DNA of 64,000 nucleotides from JAVXCQ01 sp036659415 (lineage in GTDB: Bacteria; Bacillota; Negativicutes; Acidaminococcales; Acidaminococcaceae): assembly GCA_036659415.1 (NCBI GenBank), contig JAVXCQ010000002.1, positions 58,676 through 122,675 on the forward strand, in the 5' to 3' direction. The notes beneath the pieces were generated by a model. It had not been told where the DNA came from, ran no database searches, and worked only from the letters and a program-made list of their open reading frames with translations. Shown one piece after another: positions 33,512 through 42,176 of this stretch; position 1 is the stretch's first letter, and every line of letters begins with the position of its first letter. The translations under genes and the position numbers were made by a program.

Positions 33512-35239
33512 TTATTTTCTCGTTTGCGGAGTGTAGTGTGTATGTAGTAAATGATGTGCCTTCGGCCCCAAAGGCTCGCCCAACCAGTTTGCATAGAGCT
33601 TAATAATCTCGGGGTTTTCATGGGATTTTCTTAATACGCTAGCTTGGTCACAGTCAAAGAGCGCCTCACGTCTGCTCTTGCGGATTTCCGCATTAACAGG
33701 TACCGGTTGGCCGCCACCGCCGATGCAACCACCTGGACAAGCCATGACTTCGATAAATTGATAGTCAGCAGTACCGGCTTTAATTCTTTCCATCATCGCC
33801 CGTGCTGCTTTAAGGGTATGCACTACGGCTATTTTTACTGTAAGTTCTCCAATGTGCAAAGTTGCTTCTCGGACGGACTCCATCCCTCTGACTGCTTGAT
33901 AATCCACTTGTTTCAGGTCAGTGCCGGTTACTTTATCAGCAACAGTTCTAAGAGCTGCTTCCATTACGCCGCCAGTTGTACCAAAAATCACGGCTGCGCC
34001 CGTACCTTCGCCCAAAGGTGAATCAAATTCTTCTGCTGGTAAATTAGCAAAGTCAATGCCAGCTTCCCGAATCATACGTCCCAATTCTCTAGTGGTTAAA
34101 ACGATATCAATGTCCCGAGCACCAGAAGCATTCATTTCCGGACGAATCGCTTCTGCTTTTTTCGCTGTGCAAGGCATAATGGAAACAGACACCATATCCT
34201 TAACATCAATACCTACTTGCTCAGCATAATAAGTTTTAACGATAGCACCAAACATTTGTTGAGGAGATTTCGCTGTTGATAAATGCGGTAATAATTCCGG
34301 ATATTTTTGTTCAATCATATTCACCCAACCAGGACTGCAAGAGGTAATCATTGGTAACACGCCGCCATTGGTTAAACGGTCGATGAATTCATGCCCTTCT
34401 TCCATAATCGTCAGGTCAGCGGAAAAATTAGTATCAAAAACTTTGGTAAACCCGAGTGCTCTTAAGGCAGCGACCATTTTACCAGTAACAACTGAACCTG
34501 CTGGCAAACCTAGCTCTTCGCCCAAAGCAACACGCACTGACGGTGCTGTTTGAACCACCACATATTTAGTGGGGTCGCCAATGGCAGCCCACGCCTTAGG
34601 CGTATCATCTTTTTCCACAATGGCTCCGGTCGGGCACACGCTGGCGCACTGACCACAATAAGAACAAGCTACTTTTTCTAAACCTTGTTCAAAGGCTGTG
34701 GAAACAATCGTATTGAAACCACGTCCGGCAAAACTATAAACATTCATCCCCTGCACTTCCGCACACACACGAATGCAGCGGCCGCACAAAATACATTTTT
34801 CTTGGTCACGAACCAAAGAGGGATTACTGGCATCGATTGTATGAGCTTTCATTTCACCACCGGCAAAACGAACTTGGCGCACACCCAAATCAGCCGCTAT
34901 TTTTTGCAGTTCGCAGTCCATGCTTTTTTGGCAGGACAGACAATCTTTCGGATGGTTGGCAAGTAGTAGCTCCACAACCATTTTTCTAGCTTCGCGGACT
35001 TTAGGAGTATTAGTATTAACTACCATACCTTCAGCCACAGGATAAACACAGGAAGCAACCAAAGTACGAGCTCCGCTGGCCTCCACTACGCAAAGGCGGC
35101 AAGCACCTTCCGGGCGAAGTTCAGGATGATAGCATAAAGTAGGCACATAAATGCCGGCAGCACGACAGGCTTCTAATACAGTTGAGTTTTTCTTAGCTTG
35201 GACAATTTGCCCATTGATTGTTAAGGTAACCATATCCAT
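33512..35239 (-). CDS. hydA: [FeFe]-hydrogenase catalytic subunit, NADH-linked type
   Basis: Catalytic subunit of a multimeric [FeFe]-hydrogenase, 575 residues. In order: a [2Fe-2S] domain (cysteines 36, 47, 50, 64), a His/Cys [4Fe-4S] site (HPKDCLSCQKSMDCE), and two [4Fe-4S] clusters (CILCGRCIRVC and CSYCGQCASVC). The H-cluster domain has MPCTAKKAE and EVMACPGGCIGGGGQP, and a C-terminal small-subunit-like tail follows. The first H-cluster motif reads TSCSPGW instead of the textbook TSCCPGW. The ATG at 35237-35239 has a GGGGGGAG site. With HydB and HydC it would use NADH, perhaps with ferredoxin (bifurcation), to make or consume H2. Confidence 0.94.
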   Translation of the reverse strand: MDMVTLTINGQIVQAKKNSTVLEACRAAGIYVPTLCYHPELRPEGACRLCVVEASGARTLVASCVYPVAEGMVVNTNTPKVREARKMVVELLLANHPKDCLSCQKSMDCELQKIAADLGVRQVRFAGGEMKAHTIDASNPSLVRDQEKCILCGRCIRVCAEVQGMNVYSFAGRGFNTIVSTAFEQGLEKVACSYCGQCASVCPTGAIVEKDDTPKAWAAIGDPTKYVVVQTAPSVRVALGEELGLPAGSVVTGKMVAALRALGFTKVFDTNFSADLTIMEEGHEFIDRLTNGGVLPMITSCSPGWVNMIEQKYPELLPHLSTAKSPQQMFGAIVKTYYAEQVGIDVKDMVSVSIMPCTAKKAEAIRPEMNASGARDIDIVLTTRELGRMIREAGIDFANLPAEEFDSPLGEGTGAAVIFGTTGGVMEAALRTVADKVTGTDLKQVDYQAVRGMESVREATLHIGELTVKIAVVHTLKAARAMMERIKAGTADYQFIEVMACPGGCIGGGGQPVPVNAEIRKSRREALFDCDQASVLRKSHENPEIIKLYANWLGEPLGPKAHHLLHTHYTPQTRK

Positions 35240-35255
35240 TATCTTCACTCCCCCC

Positions 35256-37046
35256 TTAGCTCTTGGTAATTGCTTGAAATGGGCACGCACTCATGCAAGC
35301 TCCACATTTAATACAAAGATTAGGATCTATTACGTGTTGCTCTTTAAGCTTGCCGCTAATGGCATTAACCGGACAATTCTTAGCACAGAGCCCACAACCC
35401 TTACATTGATCCGTAATCCGATAGGCTGCCATTTTTTCACAGGCACCGGCCGGACAACGTTTGTCTTGAATATGAGCTTCATACTCATGTCTAAAGTATT
35501 TCAAGGTGCTCAGTACCGGATTAGGAGCTGTTTGTCCCAAACCGCACAAAGCAGTTTCTTTAATATTTTTTGCTAGACTTTCCAAAAGCTCAATATCGCC
35601 ATCACGACCCTCACCCTCGGTAATACGGGTCAAGATTTCCAGCATCCGCTTTGTGCCCTCACGACAAGGAGTACATTTACCACAGGACTCAGATTGAGTG
35701 AAGTTCAAGAAGAATTTGGCCACATCGACCATACAAGTGTCTTCATCCATCACGACTAACCCACCGGAACCCATCATAGCGCCTGCCGCAATCAAGGAGT
35801 CATAGTCTACCGGTAAATCCAGCATGGATTCAGGCAAACAACCACCTGAGGGTCCACCGATTTGTACCGCTTTGAATTTTTTGCCGTTAGTAATGCCGCC
35901 ACCAATATCATAGATGATTTCGCGCATACTAATACCCATTGGAACCTCAGCCAAACCCGTATTGTTGATTTTGCCGGTGAGTGCAAAAATCTTGGTACCG
36001 GTGGATTTCTCCGTACCTAGTTTGCAATATTCTTCCGCACCTTTTACTAAAATCAAAGGAATATTAGCTAAAGTTTCAACATTATTAATATTGGTTGGTT
36101 TACCGAATAAACCCGCCACCGCTGGGAAAGGAGGACGTGGTCTTGGCATTCCGCGCTTACCTTCAATAGAAGCCATTAAAGCCGTTTCTTCGCCGCAAAC
36201 AAAAGCTCCGGCGCCTTCTTTAATATGCAAAGTAAAGTTAAACCCAGTACCAAAAATATCCTGTCCTAAAAGACCCATGGCCTCAGCCTGTTCAATGGCA
36301 ATACGCAGACGTTTAATAGCGAGCGGATATTCTGCCCGCACATAGATATAGCCCTCGTCAGAACCAATAGCATAGGCACAGATAGCCATCCCCTCTAGAA
36401 TTTTGTGGGGATCGCCTTCCAACACGCTCCGATCCATAAAAGCGCCCGGATCGCCTTCATCAGCATTACAAATAACATATTTTTTCTTGTTAACGGAACC
36501 TTGGGCAAAACCCCATTTCATCCCTGTTGGGAAGCCGCCGCCGCCACGACCCCGTAGTCCGGATTTTTTCACTTCACTGACTACTGCTTCCGGTGTCATG
36601 GTGGTCAAAGCTTTAATTAGACCCTCATAACCGCCCACGGCAATATATTCTTCGATTTGCTCAGGATTAATAGCACCGCAATTAGCCAAAACTTGACGAT
36701 GTTGTTTCTTGTAGAAATTAATGTCCGCATAATTAGGAATGGATTCATGTGTCAAAGGTTCATGATAAAGCAAGCGCTCCACAATCCGCCCCTTTAACAA
36801 GTGGCTTTCTACCACCTCGGGCACATCCTCTTTTCTCATGCGCGTATAGAAAGTACCTTCAGGATAGATAATGACCAAAGGTCCATGTTCGCAAAAACCA
36901 TGACAACCGGTTTCCACAACCATTACTTCTTCTGCTAGACCCTGGGCAGCGATTTCTTTTTGAAAAGCCAGCTCCACTTCTTTGGAACCTGCTGATTTAC
37001 AACCTGTCCCTGCACAAATCAAGACGTGCGCTCTAATATGTTGCAT
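35256..37046 (-). CDS. hydB: NuoF-like NADH-binding subunit of the hydrogenase
   Basis: Diaphorase subunit carrying FMN and several iron-sulfur clusters, 596 residues. A thioredoxin-like [2Fe-2S] domain (about residues 1-95, with CAGTGCKSAGS and CHGFCEHGP) comes first. The NuoF core has GRGGGGFPTGMKW (FMN/NADH site), NADEGDPGAFMDR and SESCGKCTPCREGTKRM. Two C-terminal [4Fe-4S] motifs follow (CKGCGLCAKNCPVNA and CIKCGACMSACPFQA). The ATG at 37044-37046 has GGAGG at 8 bases. This domain order is that of the electron-bifurcating hydrogenase HydB, but bifurcation itself is not proven by sequence. Confidence 0.94.
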   Translation of the reverse strand: MQHIRAHVLICAGTGCKSAGSKEVELAFQKEIAAQGLAEEVMVVETGCHGFCEHGPLVIIYPEGTFYTRMRKEDVPEVVESHLLKGRIVERLLYHEPLTHESIPNYADINFYKKQHRQVLANCGAINPEQIEEYIAVGGYEGLIKALTTMTPEAVVSEVKKSGLRGRGGGGFPTGMKWGFAQGSVNKKKYVICNADEGDPGAFMDRSVLEGDPHKILEGMAICAYAIGSDEGYIYVRAEYPLAIKRLRIAIEQAEAMGLLGQDIFGTGFNFTLHIKEGAGAFVCGEETALMASIEGKRGMPRPRPPFPAVAGLFGKPTNINNVETLANIPLILVKGAEEYCKLGTEKSTGTKIFALTGKINNTGLAEVPMGISMREIIYDIGGGITNGKKFKAVQIGGPSGGCLPESMLDLPVDYDSLIAAGAMMGSGGLVVMDEDTCMVDVAKFFLNFTQSESCGKCTPCREGTKRMLEILTRITEGEGRDGDIELLESLAKNIKETALCGLGQTAPNPVLSTLKYFRHEYEAHIQDKRCPAGACEKMAAYRITDQCKGCGLCAKNCPVNAISGKLKEQHVIDPNLCIKCGACMSACPFQAITKS

Positions 37047-37085
37047 CCTTTTTCCCTCCACATTCATAGCTTCAGCCCTTTTGGA

Positions 37086-37457
37086 CTAATCTCGTTGCTC
37101 GATTTTACCCACTACTAAATCTTCAATAATGCGACCATTAACAACATGATCCGCAATAATTCTTTTCACGTCCACCGGCTTTACATTGCCGTAAGTAATC
37201 CGTGGCTCATTAGGCCTAGCCACGTCGACCAAAACCTCTTTTTCACACATACCAATACAACCGGTTTGTTGCACCTGTACATCGTTCAGTTTGCGCACTG
37301 CCAGTTCATCAAGCACTGCGGTCATGACTTCGCGGGCACCGGCAGCGATACCACAAGTACCCATACCGATAATAATTTTGGTGCCTTCAGCTTTGCGCAC
37401 TCTGATATCAGCCTTGAGTTTTTCTCGTAGAGCCTTCAAATCTTCTAATGTCTTCAT
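37086..37457 (-). CDS. Thioredoxin-like [2Fe-2S] ferredoxin
   Basis: A 123-residue protein matching the C-terminal half of NuoE and the N-terminal domain of HydB. Four cysteines are arranged for a [2Fe-2S] cluster: one in GMGTCGIAAGA, the others in QQTGCIGMCEKE; one ligand may differ from the standard pattern, since I count only three clear cluster cysteines. It probably passes electrons in the hydrogenase complex or serves as a soluble partner. It overlaps the ATPase-like gene upstream by four bases. Confidence 0.85.
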   Translation of the reverse strand: MKTLEDLKALREKLKADIRVRKAEGTKIIIGMGTCGIAAGAREVMTAVLDELAVRKLNDVQVQQTGCIGMCEKEVLVDVARPNEPRITYGNVKPVDVKRIIADHVVNGRIIEDLVVGKIEQRD

Positions 37458-38014
37458 TGCCGAGCCTCCTGTTCATTTCTCACTTTTGCTATTTCTTGCC
37501 TTAAATATTCGTCCAACCATAGGTAAACCTCTGGAAAACCGAAATCAAGCTCCTTACCCAACATTTTTTTAAGCTCCACTGAGTCAAGCTCAAAAAAGGA
37601 CTGCCTCACCCCATAGTGCATAATAAAATGTAGCTCTGGATTGCCTACTAAAAGCACCTTAAGGGTAGCCACAATATCCCCTAAGGGTGGTCGATCCAAA
37701 TGGTCTTTCAGAAAAGTAGCTTCTATCTCAGTGCCCTCATGTAGGCACGAAGTAATCGTCAGCTTGCCCCCACTTTGGGCGGTAGACATATCTATAAAGG
37801 GTATGCCCATCCCTACCTTACGCGTAGTTCTCGTCGTTACAAACGGATCACGAATGTTGCGCAAAAGCTCTTCACTCATGCCCCGACCATCATCACTAAT
37901 TTTAAACACAAAATAACCGGCATCATCTTCATTAATATCCAAGACTACGGTTCGGGCTCCCGCTTCAATGGAATTTTGAATTAAATCAAGAATATGAAGT
38001 GATAGTTCTCGCAT
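37454..38014 (-). CDS. GHKL-type ATP-binding regulatory protein
   Basis: A 186-residue single-domain histidine-kinase-type ATPase. The N box is LDLIQNSIEAGA and the G1 box is ISDDGRGM, with a GMGIPF turn as G2. There is no dimerisation/phospho-histidine domain, receiver or sensor, so it may be an anti-sigma-like kinase or a partner-regulating ATPase. It sits between hydC and the ferredoxin gene, tightly spaced on both sides, so it must act with the hydrogenase. Its target is unknown. Confidence 0.85.
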   Translation of the reverse strand: MRELSLHILDLIQNSIEAGARTVVLDINEDDAGYFVFKISDDGRGMSEELLRNIRDPFVTTRTTRKVGMGIPFIDMSTAQSGGKLTITSCLHEGTEIEATFLKDHLDRPPLGDIVATLKVLLVGNPELHFIMHYGVRQSFFELDSVELKKMLGKELDFGFPEVYLWLDEYLRQEIAKVRNEQEARQ

Positions 38015-38017
38015 GGT

Positions 38018-38509
38018 TTACTGGTATCTTTCCAAAATCGCCGGTAATTTTTCCGGTGTCAGACGACCATGGGTATCTTCATTAACCTGCATGACTGGAG
38101 CTAAACCACAGGCGCCGATACACGCTACTGTTTCCAAAGTATAGCGCAAGTCTTCAGTTGTATGCCCGGCTTTGATGCCCAGTAGTTTTTCCATAGCTTG
38201 CAAAATTGCTTTACCACCACGTACATGGCAAGCAGTACCTTGGCAAACGCGCACAATATTACGTCCCCGAGGATTCAAATGGAATTGGGAATAAAAAGTT
38301 ACAACCCCATAAATTTGACTAATGGGAGTATTAGTAGCCTGTCCCACATATTCCAAAACATCTTTCGGTAAATAATTATACAGAGCTTGTACTTGTTGAA
38401 GAATAGGTATTAATGCACCCTTTTGGCCAACAAATTTACTCAAAATTTCATCAATTTTTACTTTTTCTTTATTTTCGCTGCCGCAGCAGCATTGGTTCTC
38501 TAAACTCAT
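38018..38509 (-). CDS. hydC: NuoE-like [2Fe-2S] subunit of the hydrogenase
   Basis: Small electron-transfer subunit, 163 residues. The N-terminal three-helix part (about residues 15-75) precedes a thioredoxin-like domain. Its four [2Fe-2S] ligands are in CQGTACHVRG and VACIGACGLAP, the standard NuoE pattern. An extra CCCGSENKE stretch at the N-terminus is unusual and may bind metal. The ATG at 38507-38509 has AAAGGAAG at 9 bases; the longer frame covers the promoter and is rejected. First structural gene of the hydrogenase. Confidence 0.93.
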   Translation of the reverse strand: MSLENQCCCGSENKEKVKIDEILSKFVGQKGALIPILQQVQALYNYLPKDVLEYVGQATNTPISQIYGVVTFYSQFHLNPRGRNIVRVCQGTACHVRGGKAILQAMEKLLGIKAGHTTEDLRYTLETVACIGACGLAPVMQVNEDTHGRLTPEKLPAILERYQ

Positions 38510-38554
38510 TTGTACATTCTTCCTTTCTCCTCGTGAATTTCTAATCACTTGTGT

Positions 38555-38583
38555 AATATACCAAAAAAACAACTAAAAAGCAA
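38555..38583 (-). promoter_or_regulatory. Promoter candidate for hydC and the hydrogenase genes
   Basis: On the minus strand TTGCTT (38578-38583) and TATATT (38555-38560) are 17 bases apart, about 45 bases before the hydC start. A dyad-like GTGTATAGTGTATAC lies just upstream near 38605-38620 and may be an operator. Confidence 0.5.
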
Positions 38584-38639
38584 TACTATTTGCGTATTTA
38601 AAACGTGTATAGTGTATACTTTATATCTTGAAGCATACC

Positions 38640-39416
38640 CTATTGTTTGGTGTTAAGTGTTAAACGATAGCCCGCTTGCCAGCTACGACCCTCGGCGCCG
38701 GCCAAAGCTAGCTTGAGTTCCGCCACGGTTGGCGCTGTTGCCAGCCGTACCAGATTTTTGGGTCCAGCAAGAAAATCGGCCATGCGATGCGCATCGGAAT
38801 TAGTAATATAGGGCAAGGTTCCCACCAACCTACGCAATCTCTGTAGCTGTAGCTCGGCAAGGCCGGGAGGCGAAATTTCTGCCGCCGCTAAGTCTAAATC
38901 CGGCGGCAAGAAGCCTAACTGACCCACCAGACTATAGGCTGGGCGATCAATATGTGCTGCAATACTCAGGCCACCTAGGGCGCTACAACTACTGATGATA
39001 GCGGCGGCACTAAGCGTCAGTGGTGCTAAAAGTAGCCGTTCTTCTTCTGCCACAAACTCATCGTCAGCGTCGACTACAAACTGCGAACCAAAACGTTCCG
39101 GAACATTTTTTCTACCACTCATGGCAGCGTCCACCACAGACTGCATGGCCTGCACTTGCTCCAGCCGATCAAAAAGCAACACCAAATGTGCCTCTTCCTT
39201 GCACTCTACCTCCATACCGGGGAAAACTTTAACCCCATATTCCTCCGCCGCCACCAGTGCCGCCTCCACATTAGCTGAGGTATTATGGTCGGTAATCGCT
39301 AGCATTTGCACACCCGCCTCCGCCGCACGCAGCACGATATGATGAGGCGTCATTTCGATTTCTGCGCAAGGTGACAGTAGCGTATGAATATGAAAGTCAC
39401 CAATCCATTCCTGCAT
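38640..39416 (-). CDS. PHP-domain phosphoesterase
   Basis: A 258-residue PHP (polymerase and histidinol phosphatase) protein. Metal-binding motifs are DFHIHTLLSPCAE (motif I), AITDHN (motif II), FPGMEVECKEEAHL (motif III), SIAAHIDRPAYS and NSDAHRM. Stand-alone PHP enzymes hydrolyse nucleoside bisphosphates or other phosphoesters. Its start overlaps the stop of the upstream DRTGG gene, so it belongs to the sensory cassette. The substrate is unknown; a role in removing a signal made by that cassette is inference. Confidence 0.88.
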   Translation of the reverse strand: MQEWIGDFHIHTLLSPCAEIEMTPHHIVLRAAEAGVQMLAITDHNTSANVEAALVAAEEYGVKVFPGMEVECKEEAHLVLLFDRLEQVQAMQSVVDAAMSGRKNVPERFGSQFVVDADDEFVAEEERLLLAPLTLSAAAIISSCSALGGLSIAAHIDRPAYSLVGQLGFLPPDLDLAAAEISPPGLAELQLQRLRRLVGTLPYITNSDAHRMADFLAGPKNLVRLATAPTVAELKLALAGAEGRSWQAGYRLTLNTKQ

Positions 39417-39757
39417 TATAAGTTCTTAACGCCCAGCATATAAAGACGCCCCACTACCTCATAACTGGGTAAATCCGTGGTCAAAACTACTAGGTCATTG
39501 GCTTCCGCTTTGGCTAGGGTAGCCTCCTCTAGCGCCGTACCACCGGTGACAATAATCGCAGCTAAGCCCAGTAAAGACCCAATCGCCACAATGTTTTGGT
39601 GTCCCTGCATCGTTACCCACACCATCCCGGCACTAGCCTGCCCCATCACGTTACTGAGTAAATCCGACGCATAACCACCTGTCACCTCGGCTGTTAAAGT
39701 ACTGTTTTTCGTTGCTACTGTTAAAGCTAAGGCTTGCACAAGTTCATTTACCTTCAT
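39416..39757 (-). CDS. DRTGG-domain protein, first copy
   Basis: A 113-residue single-domain protein with the fold found in HPr kinase N-termini and phosphotransacetylase. Key stretches are TAEVTGGYASDLLSNVMGQA, GMVWVTMQGHQNIVAIGSL and IIVTGG. It is a paralogue of the gene at 41588-41953. DRTGG domains are thought to bind a small ligand or nucleotide. It overlaps the hydrogenase-like gene by 14 bases. GAGGAGG lies 6 bases before the ATG at 39755-39757. Confidence 0.82.
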   Translation of the reverse strand: MKVNELVQALALTVATKNSTLTAEVTGGYASDLLSNVMGQASAGMVWVTMQGHQNIVAIGSLLGLAAIIVTGGTALEEATLAKAEANDLVVLTTDLPSYEVVGRLYMLGVKNL

Positions 39758-41129
39758 GGTCATCCTCCTCGCTTACACCATCAACCTGGCTGCTGGCAAT
39801 CGGAATTTGTTTCGCCAATTCCAGCATACCCTGCGCCAATTTTTTGACACTGGCTCGCAATTTGAAAATACAATCTGTTTCGTGCGCTTTACCCTGAACA
39901 ATATCCTCGGCCAAGCTTTGACAATTAGGAGCACCGCAAGCACCACAATCCAGTCCCGGTAACGCACTGCGGACCTCTTCCATGCGTTCAAACTTCTTCA
40001 TGGCCACCGCAATATCCTCATCTAGCTGCATCATCGGTCGCGGTTCCAAGGTTTTAACAAATTTTTCTGAGGACGGGAAATGTACGCACGCCATACTCTG
40101 TGCTAAGGTTTCTAAACGAGTCTTGGGTTCTTGATCTCGCATCGCTCGAATACGCAGTTTGAGGTTTTTTTCCGCCACAAACTTATTTTCCGCCGTCAAC
40201 GGTCCCCCTACGCAACCACCGGCACAAGCCGAGCACTCTACGTAGTCCACATCCCGCATTTTATTCATAGAGATTTGCTCCAACACTTCGTAAACATCGC
40301 CAATGCCATGTACAATGAGCGAATTATTAAGTCCCGTAGCTCTGACTTCGCCCCCATGATAACCCCAGCCCATACCAAAAGACGAACCGGTAGTGACTTT
40401 ACTTTTTAATTCGGGTTCAGTTTTCGCATTATTTAAAATTTTGCATAACTCGCCAAAAATATAAGCAACGCTAATCGTTCCTGCCATAGCTGTTTTTCGC
40501 ACATCAACAGACTGTCTGATATTCGTGCCTTTAACAGGGCAAGGCGAGATAAACCATACACCGATTTGTTCCGGAGCATAGCCTAATCTTTTGCAGGCTT
40601 CCTCTTTGACATAGATAGCGCCAGCTTCGCTAGGTGGCAAAATCGGAACAACTTGTTTAATCAGTTCCGGAAATTTTACTTGAATTAGACGTAAAATCGC
40701 CGGGCAAGACGAAGAAATGAGGGGCTTACGGCCACCTTTATAGTCCGTCACATAGGTTTCAATCTCGGTTGAGATATATTCGCTGGCAGCTGAAACATCA
40801 AAAATCTCATCAAACCCCAACATCCGTAAACCCTGCCAAATCACTTCCATTTTTACTTCAGGTGGAAATTGAGCGTACAGTGAGGGCGCTGGTAATACTA
40901 TATTATAGGCAAATTTATATAAATCCTGTAACTGGTCCGTCACCGCCACCTTGGCATGATTCGGACAACGCCGGATACACTCACCGCAATCAATGCAGCG
41001 TGCCGCAATAATCTCCGCTTTACCGTTACGCACGCGAATGGCCTCTGTGGGGCAATATTTGACGCAAGTAACACACCCGTTGCATTTTTCTTTGATTAAT
41101 CGAACGGAATGGAAATAGTCTTCCGACAT
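39744..41129 (-). CDS. Sensory-type [FeFe]-hydrogenase-like protein
   Basis: A 461-residue protein resembling the H-cluster part of [FeFe]-hydrogenases. It begins with two [4Fe-4S] motifs (CNGCVTCVKYCP and CIDCGECIRRCP). The H-cluster-like motifs are SSSCPAI, ISPCPVKG and CSACAGGCVGGP. A C-terminal Fe-S domain (LDCGACGAPNCQSLAEDI) follows. The four cysteines that hold the [4Fe-4S] part of the H-cluster are kept. The proton-transfer cysteine of the first motif is serine, and other outer-shell residues differ. This fits H2- or redox-sensing proteins rather than an efficient enzyme. No PAS domain is present. ATG 41127-41129 has AGGTGG at 8 bases. Confidence 0.87.
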   Translation of the reverse strand: MSEDYFHSVRLIKEKCNGCVTCVKYCPTEAIRVRNGKAEIIAARCIDCGECIRRCPNHAKVAVTDQLQDLYKFAYNIVLPAPSLYAQFPPEVKMEVIWQGLRMLGFDEIFDVSAASEYISTEIETYVTDYKGGRKPLISSSCPAILRLIQVKFPELIKQVVPILPPSEAGAIYVKEEACKRLGYAPEQIGVWFISPCPVKGTNIRQSVDVRKTAMAGTISVAYIFGELCKILNNAKTEPELKSKVTTGSSFGMGWGYHGGEVRATGLNNSLIVHGIGDVYEVLEQISMNKMRDVDYVECSACAGGCVGGPLTAENKFVAEKNLKLRIRAMRDQEPKTRLETLAQSMACVHFPSSEKFVKTLEPRPMMQLDEDIAVAMKKFERMEEVRSALPGLDCGACGAPNCQSLAEDIVQGKAHETDCIFKLRASVKKLAQGMLELAKQIPIASSQVDGVSEEDDHEGK

Positions 41130-41148
41130 CCGTGTCACCACCTAATCT

Positions 41149-41595
41149 TTATTTGAGATCCCTACTCACGTGCTCAAAGCGCATGGTAATCTGTGTCCCT
41201 TTTTGAAGCTCGGACACGATATCGAACTGGTCGGAACATTTCATCATATTGGGTAGTCCCATCCCGGCACCAAAGCCCATCTCCCGTACATAATCCGGAG
41301 CGGTAGACCAGCCCTCTTGCATCGCTAAATCAATATTGGAAATGCCCGGTCCTTGGTCAGTAATAATCACCACGGTGCTGGTGGGTGAAATTTCTGCTCT
41401 AATCTGACCGCCACCGGCATGAATAATAATATTCATCTCGGCTTCATAGGTGCCAATGGCAATGCGCCGCACAATATCTGCCGCCACACCAATTTTTTGC
41501 AAAAGGCGCTTAATACTGCTAGAGGCTTCACCTGCTCGGTCAAAATCTCCGCCAATCACCTCGTAATTTACTTGCATTTTAGCTGTTTCACTCAT
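41149..41595 (-). CDS. Anti-sigma-factor-like GHKL ATPase
   Basis: A 148-residue single-domain ATPase of the RsbW/SpoIIAB type. The N box region is IGTYEAEMNIIIHAGGG and the G1 box is ITDQGPGI; a GFGAGMGLPNM loop follows. Start at ATG 41593-41595 with AAAGG at 9 bases. It overlaps the stop of the DRTGG gene upstream by eight bases. It precedes the hydrogenase-like sensor, so it may translate the sensor's redox state into protein phosphorylation or sequestration. Its target is unknown. Confidence 0.86.
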   Translation of the reverse strand: MSETAKMQVNYEVIGGDFDRAGEASSSIKRLLQKIGVAADIVRRIAIGTYEAEMNIIIHAGGGQIRAEISPTSTVVIITDQGPGISNIDLAMQEGWSTAPDYVREMGFGAGMGLPNMMKCSDQFDIVSELQKGTQITMRFEHVSRDLK

Positions 41596-41953
41596 GAGCA
41601 ACCGCCTTTCTCGGGCAACCGGACAGCCCTTGTGCATAAAGGCGACCACAAGCCTCAAACAAGGTGTGTCCCGTTACTAAGATGGGCAAATTATCTTGCG
41701 CCGCTGCTTCCAAAACCTCTTTGCAAGGAATTTTGCCCCGCACAAAAACAATGGCGCACAAATCACTAATATCGGCAGTCCGAATCACCTGAATATTGGT
41801 TAAACCTGTCAAAAGCAAAGTTTTTTGCTTGGTAAAGGCCAAAACATCACTCATTAAATCCGAACCACAAGCAGAAGCCACATCTCTTTCCATTAATTGC
41901 TCGCCCAATAACACCTGCGCGCCTAAAATATCTCGTACCTCTCCTAATCTCAT
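41588..41953 (-). CDS. DRTGG-domain protein, second copy
   Basis: A 121-residue DRTGG protein: MRLGEVRDILGAQVLL, SACGSDLMSDVLAF, TNIQVIRTADISDLCAIVFV. It is a paralogue of the copy at 39416-39757, and it is the first gene of the cassette that leads into the hydrogenase operon. ATG 41951-41953 has AAAGGGAG at 8 bases. Both copies flank the hydrogenase-like sensor and its ATPase, which suggests they work with those two. Confidence 0.82.
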   Translation of the reverse strand: MRLGEVRDILGAQVLLGEQLMERDVASACGSDLMSDVLAFTKQKTLLLTGLTNIQVIRTADISDLCAIVFVRGKIPCKEVLEAAAQDNLPILVTGHTLFEACGRLYAQGLSGCPRKAVAHE

Positions 41954-42176
41954 CAAAAGAACTCCCTTTCTGTTCTCCAAAATTAACCATTATTGCTCTC
42001 TGAATGAACATTTATCAGACGTTAACCCAAAACTACACAAAACTGTTATAAAATAAGCACTTTTTACTGTTTTATTCTAGGCAAACTGTTTACCTTAGGT
42101 TGGCTACTATCTTCTACGGGTAAACAATACGCCTATTTTATAATTATTTTACCCCGAGGCCGAACAACTGTAAAGA

